DNA from: an uncultured Lachnospiraceae bacterium
GTDB taxonomy: Bacteria; Bacillota; Clostridia; Lachnospirales; Lachnospiraceae
Direction of reading: 5' to 3'
Length of the DNA stretch: 64,000 nucleotides
Assembly: GCA_910577105.1 (NCBI GenBank)
Contig: CAJTMB010000003.1
Span: forward strand, 86,854-150,853
Below are positions 47,293-54,429 of the stretch, in pieces. The translations under genes were made by a program, and so were the position numbers. Under the pieces are notes generated by a model. That model worked only from the letters and a program-made list of their open reading frames with translations, had not been told where the DNA came from and made no database searches. Each line of letters starts with the position of its first letter. The first letter of the stretch is position 1.

Positions 47293-48520
47293 CAACATAC
47301 GCATGGGCCCGGCAGCGGCACCGCAGGCAACGCCCGCGACAAAGTTCTGGAACATGGCGAGCGTCGGCGAGGACGAGGGCGAGATCACCCTTTACGGCGA
47401 CGTTATGAGCCAGCAGCCCGTTGACTGGTGGACGGGGGAACCGGAGCCCGGCCTCTACATCACGCCGGAGGGCTTCATGGAGGATCTGGCGACCGTCAAG
47501 GACAAGGGCCGCGTCACAGTAAAGCTGAACAGCTGCGGCGGCGACCTCTACACCGGGATCGCTATCCACAACGCCCTGAAAGCGCTCAGCGGAGAGGTGA
47601 ACGTCGTCGTGGAAGGGATCGCGGCCAGTGCCGCCAGCGTTATTATGTGCGCCGGTGACACCGTGACCGTTTACCCCGGATCCCTCGTTATGATCCACGG
47701 TGTAAGCGTCCTGCTCTGGGACTCCCTGAACATTCAGGACATGAAGCAGCTAATCAAGGGAATGGACGCCAGCGAGCGTGCCGTCGCTGAAATCTACGAC
47801 GGAAAGACCGGCCTCGGCGTGGACACCCTGCGCAGCATGATGACAAAGGAAACGTGGATGACCGGGCGGGAAGCTCTGGAGAAGGGCTTCGCGGACGCGA
47901 TCAAGGAGGACGAGGACGATCCCGACATGAGCATGAGCCGCGACCGGAAAGTCCTCTACGTCAACGGGATAGGCCATAACGTCGAAGGGCTGCGCAACAT
48001 ACCGGGGACGATCCCGATCCAGAAAAGTGCGAAACCGGCCGCAAGACCGGCCGCAAATAAAAGGCCGACCAATAAGGCGGCAAAACCAGAAGGAGGTAAA
48101 AATCACATGACACTCGAAGAACTGAAAGCTCAGGAGCCTGATCTGGTGAGCCAGATCGAGCAGGCCGCCGTAGGTGCGGCAACGGCTCAGACCACCGACG
48201 CGGTGACGGCAGAGCGCCAGCGCCTCGCTGCCATTGACTCGATCGCGGCCTCTATACCGGATCAGAAAATGGTACACGACGCCAAGTACGGCGACAACCC
48301 CTGCACCGCTCAGGAGCTCTGTTTCCGCGTTATGCAGCAGAGCGCAGCGGCGGGCCAGCAGTTTCTCACCAACTACGCCGCAGACGGGGCGGCCTCTAAT
48401 GCCGCCAGCGTGGGCGCAGCACCCAACGGAGGCGCACCTTCCACGCAGGCCGAGCAGGACGCGGCAGACATTCAGGCGGTAGTCGCCGCCTACAACCAGA
48501 CCAAAGGAGGCGCGAAATAA
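47276..48520 (+). CDS. ClpP-like head maturation protease with scaffold C-terminus
   Basis: A 414-residue protein. The protease domain (about 20-220) shows VKLNSCGGDLYTGIAIHNAL, the nucleophile Ser in GIAASAASVIMCAGD, and the His in LVMIHGVSV. The linker (about 245-275) is Lys/Pro/Ala-rich. The last 137 residues are helical and Gln/Ala-rich and have their own ribosome site, see the nested gene. It combines protease and scaffold as lambda gpC/Nu3 do. Confidence 0.9.
   Translation: MRIKHSNIRMGPAAAPQATPATKFWNMASVGEDEGEITLYGDVMSQQPVDWWTGEPEPGLYITPEGFMEDLATVKDKGRVTVKLNSCGGDLYTGIAIHNALKALSGEVNVVVEGIAASAASVIMCAGDTVTVYPGSLVMIHGVSVLLWDSLNIQDMKQLIKGMDASERAVAEIYDGKTGLGVDTLRSMMTKETWMTGREALEKGFADAIKEDEDDPDMSMSRDRKVLYVNGIGHNVEGLRNIPGTIPIQKSAKPAARPAANKRPTNKAAKPEGGKNHMTLEELKAQEPDLVSQIEQAAVGAATAQTTDAVTAERQRLAAIDSIAASIPDQKMVHDAKYGDNPCTAQELCFRVMQQSAAAGQQFLTNYAADGAASNAASVGAAPNGGAPSTQAEQDAADIQAVVAAYNQTKGGAK
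48107..48520 (+). CDS. Nested in-frame scaffold protein (gpC/Nu3-like arrangement)
   Basis: ATG 48107 is in frame with the protease gene and preceded by AAGGAGG ten bases upstream. It would give a 137-residue helical, Gln/Ala-rich protein (MTLEELKAQEPDLVSQIEQA). Lambda makes its scaffold Nu3 from an internal start in gene C in the same way. Confidence 0.65.
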   Translation: MTLEELKAQEPDLVSQIEQAAVGAATAQTTDAVTAERQRLAAIDSIAASIPDQKMVHDAKYGDNPCTAQELCFRVMQQSAAAGQQFLTNYAADGAASNAASVGAAPNGGAPSTQAEQDAADIQAVVAAYNQTKGGAK

Positions 48521-48927
48521 TGAGTAAAAGACTGGACGAAAATCTGGGCTATGTGGGCCCTGACAACCTGATCGCCGACATGTACCCGCCCACCGATCCC
48601 TTCACGGTGAAGATCCGCAAGGAGGCAACGGAGGCGGCGACTTATAAACGCGGCACCGTTCTGGCGCTCTCTGCCGGAACCGCCGGTGACGGCAAGTTCG
48701 TGATCCTCGGCACTACGGCAGCAGACAGCGAGACGCTGACAGCCAACTGCGTGCTCGCGGAGGACACAGAAGTCGGCACCGACGCCGACACCGTGGCGAT
48801 CGCGTACCGTACCGGGCACTTTAACGCGAACATGCTCACCGTAGCAGAAAGCTACACCCTGAACGCGGCTGACAAAGAGGCGCTCCGCACCGCGGGGATC
48901 CTGCTCTCTGACGCCGTGGAAATCTAA
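48520..48927 (+). CDS. Head decoration protein, lambda gpD-like
   Basis: A 135-residue protein whose KRGTVLALSAGTAGDGKFVI, ANCVLAEDTEVGTDADTVAI and RTGHFNANMLTV match the gpD decoration family. It stabilises the expanded capsid as trimers. Its ATG overlaps the protease stop by one base, and it precedes the capsid gene as in lambda. Confidence 0.88.
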   Translation: MSKRLDENLGYVGPDNLIADMYPPTDPFTVKIRKEATEAATYKRGTVLALSAGTAGDGKFVILGTTAADSETLTANCVLAEDTEVGTDADTVAIAYRTGHFNANMLTVAESYTLNAADKEALRTAGILLSDAVEI

Positions 48928-48943
48928 GAAGGAGGACAGACAA

Positions 48944-50026
48944 ATGGCTTTTAACTATTACGACACCCACACGCTGCTGGCTTCTGTGAAGCAGCTCGCG
49001 CCGCTCCACACCTTCCTGCTGGATCGCTACTTCCCCACCAATGCAGCAACCGACATTTTCTCCACCGACGACGTGCTGGTGGAATACAAGAAGGGGCACA
49101 AGAAGGCGTCCCCGTTCGTCGCTCCCCGCAAAGGCGGGATCACGATCCTGCGCAACGGCTACACCATGAAGCGCTTCACGCCTTCCTATATCGCGCCGAG
49201 GCGTCCCCTCACCGTTGACGAGCTGAAAAAGCGCGGCTTCGGCGAGGCCCTCTACCCTACCCTGACGCCGGAGCAGAGACAGGGCGTAATCATGCTGGGC
49301 GACCTCGACGAGCTCCGCGGCATGAACAAACGCCGCAAGGAGGCCATGGCTTCGCAGGTGATTTTCACCAACGGCTGCATTATGGATGAGTATGTGGACG
49401 ACCTGCACACCTTCGAGGAACGCGAGGTGCGCTACTACGACGGCAGCAGCAACCCGGCAATCTATACCCCGTCCGCTAACTGGAGCACCACCGAGGCGTC
49501 CGGCAAGCAGATGATCTCCGACATGGCCGCCATGATCTCCATGCTGACCTCCCGCGGCCTGCCTGCCAGCGACGTGCTCGTGGCCCCTGACGTGGCCGAC
49601 ATTATTCTGGCAAACGAGTGGATCCTGAAGCTGCTCGACAACCGCAACTACCAGATCGGCGGCGTGGATCCTGAAACACTCCCGACCGGCGCAACCAAGA
49701 TCTGCCGCCTGAACATCAAGGGCCACATGGTTGACGTTTTGAGCTATGAGGACACCTACACCGAAGTGGACGGCTCCGTGGTGCCTTTTATCCCGAAGGG
49801 CAAGATCGCGGTGGGCGCTCCCGCTGCTGGCCGCACTGTTTACGGCGCGATCACTCAGGTGGAGCAGTCCGACGGCGAGTTCCACACCTACACCGGCGTG
49901 GACGTGCCGAAGTACCTCAGCGACGCAAAGCACAACGTCCGCGAGCTGACTCTGAGCTCTGCGCCGTTATGTATGCCGAACAATGAAAACCCGTTTATCA
50001 CCGCCACGGTGGTGACGCAGAGCTAA
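48944..50026 (+). CDS. Major capsid protein, lambda gpE family
   Basis: A 360-residue protein. FLLDRYFPTNAATDIFSTDD at the start, VLVEYKKGHKKASPFVAPRK and a C-terminal CMPNENPFITATVVTQS are typical of gpE capsid proteins with the HK97 fold. Length is near lambda gpE (341). AGAAGGAGGACAGACAA precedes the ATG. Confidence 0.95.
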   Translation: MAFNYYDTHTLLASVKQLAPLHTFLLDRYFPTNAATDIFSTDDVLVEYKKGHKKASPFVAPRKGGITILRNGYTMKRFTPSYIAPRRPLTVDELKKRGFGEALYPTLTPEQRQGVIMLGDLDELRGMNKRRKEAMASQVIFTNGCIMDEYVDDLHTFEEREVRYYDGSSNPAIYTPSANWSTTEASGKQMISDMAAMISMLTSRGLPASDVLVAPDVADIILANEWILKLLDNRNYQIGGVDPETLPTGATKICRLNIKGHMVDVLSYEDTYTEVDGSVVPFIPKGKIAVGAPAAGRTVYGAITQVEQSDGEFHTYTGVDVPKYLSDAKHNVRELTLSSAPLCMPNNENPFITATVVTQS

Positions 50027-50053
50027 GCCAGACGGCAGAAAGGAGCGGAAAGC

Positions 50054-50509
50054 ATGATTAAAATTAGAGTAACCCGCGGCGGCTGCGGCATTTCCTACGA
50101 GGACGAACACGGCACCAAGCGCCACGCACTGAAAACGCCGGAGGACGGCCCTTTTATGTGTGACGAGGCTCAGGCAGAGCGCCTCGTCCGTCTGGGCGTG
50201 GCTGCCTATGTAACCGGCAGAGCACTGGAAGCGCCGCAGGATCCTGACGCTGACACGGATCCCGACAATCAGGAGCCGGAAAAGACCACGGGCCACCTCG
50301 ACGCGGCCGAGCTGGAGGGCTGGGAATATAACCAGCTGAAAAAGCTCGCGGCCGACATGGGCGTGACTCCGAAGGGCAAGAAAAAGGCTGACCTGATCGC
50401 CGCCATTACGGCGGCAGAGGTGACGCCCGGCAACGATACGGATCCCGACGAAGGCGACGGCAGTGAGGACGACGACCTGCCGGAGCTGGGCGCTGCCGAT
50501 CCGGAGTAA
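50054..50509 (+). CDS. Phage head-region protein with SAP/HeH-like motif, copy 1
   Basis: A 151-residue acidic protein. An N-terminal part ending VRLGVAAYV, a linker rich in Asp and Pro, then NQLKKLAADMGVTPKGKKKA with DLIAAI, which resembles a helix-extension-helix DNA-binding motif. The acidic C-terminus follows. The next gene is a shorter relative with the same order. Both lie where head-tail joining proteins are expected. Confidence 0.6.
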   Translation: MIKIRVTRGGCGISYEDEHGTKRHALKTPEDGPFMCDEAQAERLVRLGVAAYVTGRALEAPQDPDADTDPDNQEPEKTTGHLDAAELEGWEYNQLKKLAADMGVTPKGKKKADLIAAITAAEVTPGNDTDPDEGDGSEDDDLPELGAADPE

Positions 50510-50521
50510 GGAGGAAAGACT

Positions 50522-50836
50522 ATGATCAGAATGACAAAGGGCACCTACGGGCTGAAAGTGAACGGAGCCGTGGAGGCTATGACGAAGCACTCAGCCCCCT
50601 TCTCCCTTCCTGCTGACCGTGAGGCCGAGCTCGTGAAGGCTGGCGTGGCCGCCTATGTGGAGGAAACCGCAGAGGAAAAAGCGTACAGCAACATGAAAAT
50701 GGCAGAGCTCCGCAAGGCTGCTGCAGCGTATGGCGTAGACGCCAGCAAGTGCCGGAGCAAAAAGGAAGCGATCGAGCTGATCGAGGCTGCGAAGGCAAAG
50801 GCAAAAGCCGGGCACTCCGAAGCCTCGGAGGAATAA
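50522..50836 (+). CDS. Phage head-region protein with SAP/HeH-like motif, copy 2
   Basis: A 104-residue protein: KAGVAAYVEE in the middle matches LGVAAYV of the preceding protein, and MKMAELRKAAAAYGVDASKC with KKEAIELIEAA is again a helix-extension-helix-like motif. It appears to be a shorter paralogue from duplication. AAGGAGGAAAGACT precedes it. Confidence 0.6.
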   Translation: MIRMTKGTYGLKVNGAVEAMTKHSAPFSLPADREAELVKAGVAAYVEETAEEKAYSNMKMAELRKAAAAYGVDASKCRSKKEAIELIEAAKAKAKAGHSEASEE

Positions 50837-50840
50837 GCCG

Positions 50841-51158
50841 GTGAGCTTCAAAGACCAGATCCGGCAGGATCTTGACGCCGTATTCCTCAATGTGGACGAG
50901 TTCGCCGAGCTCCACCGGATCGAAGGGAAAGAGATCCCCGTCGTGGTGGACAACGATCAGTTGGTGAAGCTCAAACAAGGGCAGATCCTCGGACTCGTGG
51001 AGGCCGACCTGCTGCTCATGGGTAAAGAGTCCGACTTTCCGGCAGACATGGAGCCGGGCAGGCTGCTGAACATGGACGGCAGGGAGCTGATCGTTTCAAG
51101 CTCCGGCACTGACATGGGGCTCATTGAGGTGGCGCTACGCCAAAACAGAACCGGTTAG
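50841..51158 (+). CDS. Head-tail joining protein, gpFII-like
   Basis: A 105-residue protein starting with GTG 50841. FLNVDEFAELHRIEGKEIPV and VDNDQLVKLKQGQILGLVEA, then ELIVSSSGTDMGLIEVALRQ, fits small head-tail connector proteins of the gpFII type, beta-rich and about 110 residues. Position between capsid and tail genes agrees. Confidence 0.62.
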   Translation: MSFKDQIRQDLDAVFLNVDEFAELHRIEGKEIPVVVDNDQLVKLKQGQILGLVEADLLLMGKESDFPADMEPGRLLNMDGRELIVSSSGTDMGLIEVALRQNRTG

Positions 51159-51168
51159 GAGGTGCAGC

Positions 51169-51798
51169 ATGTTACTGGTGGAAAGCATTGACAAGGTGGT
51201 GGCATGGCTGAACGAAAACGTGTGCAGCCAGATCCAGCTCAAACTCCCAGACGACTACAAGAACGACAAGGAGTACGCCGTGGAGTATGTGCAGCCTGCC
51301 GCCTTCCCTCTCTACACTCCGGGGAAAGACCGGCTCCCGCCGAACGTGCGGGCCCCGATCCCCTCCGTCTGCGTCCAACTGACCGAAGGAAACGACGACC
51401 TGCTCAAACGGCAGCGGAGGCTCCAGCTCCGGCTCTGCCTCGCCTGCTGGAACCCCGGAGAGCACGGCGGGGAGGTTTTACACCCCCGCAAGAATGAGGC
51501 GGCCCTCGGCGGGTATTCCTACTACCGCCTGACGGGCAAGGCCGCGCAGACATACACCCGCAATATGGAAGGCTGGAGGGACTCGTTCAACTTCGCCGAC
51601 CTTGTGCTGCGCGAGATTGAAAGCGCGGAATATATCGCAGGCCACCGGCTCGTGAAGGAGCAGGGGATCAAGTTCGGGCTCTTTACCGAGGACGGGAATA
51701 TCTGGGACTACTACCCCTACTGGCACAACTGGATCACCTTCACGCTGGAGGCTGGCGTGACGGCTGCAACGCCGAAAAGCTACGAAAATTTATTATAA
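51169..51798 (+). CDS. Tail completion/terminator-region protein
   Basis: A 209-residue protein starting at ATG 51169 after TTAGGAGGTGCAGC. Its beta-rich sequence (PSVCVQLTEGNDDLLKRQRR, then LQLRLCLACWNPGEHGGEVL) and its place just before the sheath gene suggest a neck or tail-terminator protein. No clear named family recognised. Confidence 0.5.
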   Translation: MLLVESIDKVVAWLNENVCSQIQLKLPDDYKNDKEYAVEYVQPAAFPLYTPGKDRLPPNVRAPIPSVCVQLTEGNDDLLKRQRRLQLRLCLACWNPGEHGGEVLHPRKNEAALGGYSYYRLTGKAAQTYTRNMEGWRDSFNFADLVLREIESAEYIAGHRLVKEQGIKFGLFTEDGNIWDYYPYWHNWITFTLEAGVTAATPKSYENLL

Positions 51799-51813
51799 CA
51801 AGGAGGCAAGACT

Positions 51814-53286
51814 ATGGCATATTTACATGGCGCATACGGCGAGATCCTCGACAGCAAAGTCAACTCGGCGCAGCAGGCCGACGCCGTGGCGGTTTATATC
51901 GGCACGGCTCCGGTGAACCTAATCCGGGACTATGCGGACAAGGATCTTGTCAACATGCCGCTGAAAATTCAGAACATGGGCGAAGTACAGACCAAGCTCG
52001 GCTACTCTGCCAACTGGCAGGACTTCACCCTCTGCGAAGTGTTCGCGGAGCACTTCGACAATACCGTGGGGAACGTGGGGCCGATCTACGTCGTGAACGT
52101 ACTCGATCCCGCCGCCCATAGGGACACCGAAAAGACCACCAAGACGCTGACCTTTAAGAACAACCGGGCAGAGTTTGAGAGCTCCGACATTATTCTGGAC
52201 ACCTTCGCGATCGCGGACATGGCCGAGGGCGTGGACTACTCCCTGAGCTACAACTACGCAAAGGCGGCCGTCGTCGTGCAGCTTCTCAAAGACAGCACCG
52301 CGGAAAGTATCAGCTGCACCTATAACACCGTGGACGCCTCGGCCGTCCTGCCTGCCGATATTATCGGCCAGCAGACCGAGGACGGCGAGTACACCGGCCT
52401 GAGCGCCGCCGCCCTGATTTATACCAATTTCAACGCCGTGCTCAACACCCTGACGGCACCCGGCTGGAGCCACTACCCCGAAGTGTACCGGGCCATGGTG
52501 AGCACCGTCCAGAAGCTCAACGGGCACTGGGACGGCTTCGTCCATGCGGACATTCCTCTGGTAGACGACAAGGGCGGCAAGATTGACACGATCGCCAAGG
52601 CCCAGAAGTGGGCCGAGGATCACGGCTACAACAGCGAGCGGAGCAAAATCTACTGGCCGCAGGTGAAGGACGGCAGCGGCCGGGCCTTCCACCTCTCCAC
52701 CGTGGGCGCTGCCACTATGCTGCGCGTAGACCAGAGCCACAGCGCCGTGCCGTTCGAGTCCCCGTCCAACAAGGAGATCATGGCAACCTGCCAATACTTC
52801 GGAGAAGGAGCCAAGAGCAAAGGCTTCGATCAGCAGACGGCCAACACCCTGAACGAAAAGGGCATCACAACGGCCTGCTTCTGGGGCGGCCAGTGGGTGC
52901 TCTGGGGCCCTCACACGGCTGCCTACGAGTACAACGGATCCATGGACGCCCGCGCGATCTTTGACGTGAACATTCGTATGCTCATGCACATCACGAACAG
53001 CTTCCAGCTGGATCACGGAACCGAGATCGACAGCCCCATGACTCCGCAGGACAAGGACACGATCCTGAACTTCGAGAAGGAAAAGCTCGACACCCTCTGC
53101 GGGATCGGTGCCCTGATCGGCACCCCGTCCGTGGAGTTTCTGGAGAGTGCCAACCCCACCAACAACATGATGAACGGCGACTTCGTTTGGGACTTCGCCG
53201 TCACCAACACGCCGCCGTTCAAATCCGGCACCGCCCGCGTATGCTACACCGACGAGGGCTTCGCCGCATTTTTCGGGAATGAGTAA
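51814..53286 (+). CDS. Contractile tail sheath protein
   Basis: A 490-residue protein. AVYIGTAPVNLIRDYADKDL and IQNMGEVQTKLGYSANWQDF, then the C-terminal core with TTACFWGGQWVLWGPHTAAY and ARAIFDVNIRMLMHITNSFQ and ending GTARVCYTDEGFAAFFG, is a tail sheath of the P2 FI type. Its presence makes this a myovirus. AAGGAGGCAAGACT precedes it. Confidence 0.95.
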   Translation: MAYLHGAYGEILDSKVNSAQQADAVAVYIGTAPVNLIRDYADKDLVNMPLKIQNMGEVQTKLGYSANWQDFTLCEVFAEHFDNTVGNVGPIYVVNVLDPAAHRDTEKTTKTLTFKNNRAEFESSDIILDTFAIADMAEGVDYSLSYNYAKAAVVVQLLKDSTAESISCTYNTVDASAVLPADIIGQQTEDGEYTGLSAAALIYTNFNAVLNTLTAPGWSHYPEVYRAMVSTVQKLNGHWDGFVHADIPLVDDKGGKIDTIAKAQKWAEDHGYNSERSKIYWPQVKDGSGRAFHLSTVGAATMLRVDQSHSAVPFESPSNKEIMATCQYFGEGAKSKGFDQQTANTLNEKGITTACFWGGQWVLWGPHTAAYEYNGSMDARAIFDVNIRMLMHITNSFQLDHGTEIDSPMTPQDKDTILNFEKEKLDTLCGIGALIGTPSVEFLESANPTNNMMNGDFVWDFAVTNTPPFKSGTARVCYTDEGFAAFFGNE

Positions 53287-53300
53287 GGAGGTGCAAAGGA

Positions 53301-53810
53301 ATGGGACAATGGTTAGACATTAAAGGGCCGGTAGTAGCCGACACCGTTTACTCTGGCGGCGTTCTGGTAGCCAAGGACGTGACCTTCACGCTGCCGGGCA
53401 TTGAGTTTTTAACTGCCGACGTTCAGGCCATGGGAAACCTGACCGTGCCGCTGATCGGGCTTCTGGAGAATATGGAGCTCGCGATCACGAAGATCGGCGT
53501 GGACATGGGCCTCAGCCGCCTGAGCAAGCTCGAAAAGCAGAACCTTGAGTTCCGCTGGGTGCAGAACGTCGTCAAGTCCGACGGCTCCCAGACAAACGAA
53601 GGCTGCAAGGCGTTTGTGCGCACCCTTCCGGGGGCGCTGCCGGAGCTGGGCGTCGAAGTGGGATCCGCCACCGAGGCAGAGAACACCTACAACGTGACGC
53701 GCCAGCAGATTTACGCAAACGGCACCGAGTACATGTGCGTGGATAGGCTCAGCTCAATCCTCCGCATTAACGGCAAGGACTACATGGCCGAGATCAACAG
53801 CCTGCTGTAA
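53301..53810 (+). CDS. Tail tube protein, P2 FII-like
   Basis: A 169-residue protein: the central LPGIEFLTADVQAMGNLTVP, LENMELAITKIGVDMGLSRL and the C-terminal LRINGKDYMAEINSLL match phage major tail tube proteins. It polymerises inside the sheath. AAGGAGGTGCAAAGGA precedes it, and an intrinsic terminator follows. Confidence 0.9.
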   Translation: MGQWLDIKGPVVADTVYSGGVLVAKDVTFTLPGIEFLTADVQAMGNLTVPLIGLLENMELAITKIGVDMGLSRLSKLEKQNLEFRWVQNVVKSDGSQTNEGCKAFVRTLPGALPELGVEVGSATEAENTYNVTRQQIYANGTEYMCVDRLSSILRINGKDYMAEINSLL

Positions 53811-53828
53811 ACAAAACCAAACACAAAC

Positions 53829-53866
53829 GGGCCCGCCGGACTTTCCTCTGGCGGGCCTGATTTTTT
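53829..53866 (+). terminator. Terminator between tail tube and chaperone genes
   Basis: GGCCCGCCGGA pairs with TCTGGCGGGCC with one wobble, followed by TGATTTTTT. It probably lowers expression of the downstream tail assembly genes relative to sheath and tube, which are needed in many copies. Confidence 0.8.
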
Positions 53867-53880
53867 GAAAGGAGCCAACC

Positions 53881-54309
53881 ATGAAAGAAAAAAAGAACTA
53901 TTTCAAGGGCACGCTGGCCCTCAAAAACCCGGTAATGATTGACGGGAGGGAAGTCAAGGAAGTGACCTACGACTCGAACGAGATCGACGGGATCCTTTTC
54001 GCCACGGCAGAGGCCAAGAAAAAGGCAGCCGCAGGCATGAAAAACACCACGATCACCCCGGCGGCCGAGTTTGACGTGGGCCTGCACTTATACCTCGGCT
54101 TCGCTGCGATCATAGCCGTGAACCCGTCCTATGACTTCTCCGACGTGGAGCGGATCAAGGGGCGCGACGTTGTGGAGGTAATGGCGATCGGCAGAAATTT
54201 TATTCTCACGTCGGAGCAGGGACAACAGGAAAACGACTCCGGCGAGCCTACCGAGACTACGCCAGAGTCTACCACACCAGCACGGCCGACCTCGAAAGAA
54301 AAAGAGTAA
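53881..54309 (+). CDS. Tail assembly chaperone (P2 gpE-like), upstream frame
   Basis: A 142-residue protein: FKGTLALKNPVMIDGREVKE, then VTYDSNEIDGILFATAEAKK and the core LHLYLGFAAIIAVNPSYDFS with IKGRDVVEVMAIGRNF, the profile of gpE-type chaperones. The heptamer A-AAT-TTT at 54195-54201 is in the right phase for a -1 slip, which would replace the last 35 residues with the -1 frame to 54425. AAAGGAGCCAACC precedes the ATG. It coats the tape measure protein before tail assembly. Confidence 0.85.
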   Translation: MKEKKNYFKGTLALKNPVMIDGREVKEVTYDSNEIDGILFATAEAKKKAAAGMKNTTITPAAEFDVGLHLYLGFAAIIAVNPSYDFSDVERIKGRDVVEVMAIGRNFILTSEQGQQENDSGEPTETTPESTTPARPTSKEKE

Positions 54310-54425
54310 CCGACTTTATTCTGGAATACGCGGAGGCCGCAGAGGATCTCGCGGAGGAACGAAAGCGCCAAGAAAAAAAGCGGCCGCCGATAGGCCGAAA
54401 GCCCAAGCATGTGAAACGGAGGTGA
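54195..54425 (+). CDS. Frameshift extension of the tail chaperone (gpE'-like), -1 frame
   Basis: After the slippery heptamer (54195-54201) the -1 frame is open for about 74 codons and reads KRLRRAYRDYARVYHTSTAD, then LERKRVTDFILEYAEAAEDL, and a basic end, stopping at 54423-54425, five bases before the tape measure start. It has no start codon with a ribosome site of its own, as expected for a frameshift product of P2-type tails. Confidence 0.75.
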   Translation, partial: KFYSHVGAGTTGKRLRRAYRDYARVYHTSTADLERKRVTDFILEYAEAAEDLAEERKRQEKKRPPIGRKPKHVKRR

Positions 54426-54429
54426 GGAC

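Noticed and set aside
51919..53016. Long minus-strand open frame opposite the tail sheath gene
   Set aside because: Shadow of the sheath gene; the sequence is Val/Gly/His-rich without domain and lies against the direction of all phage genes.
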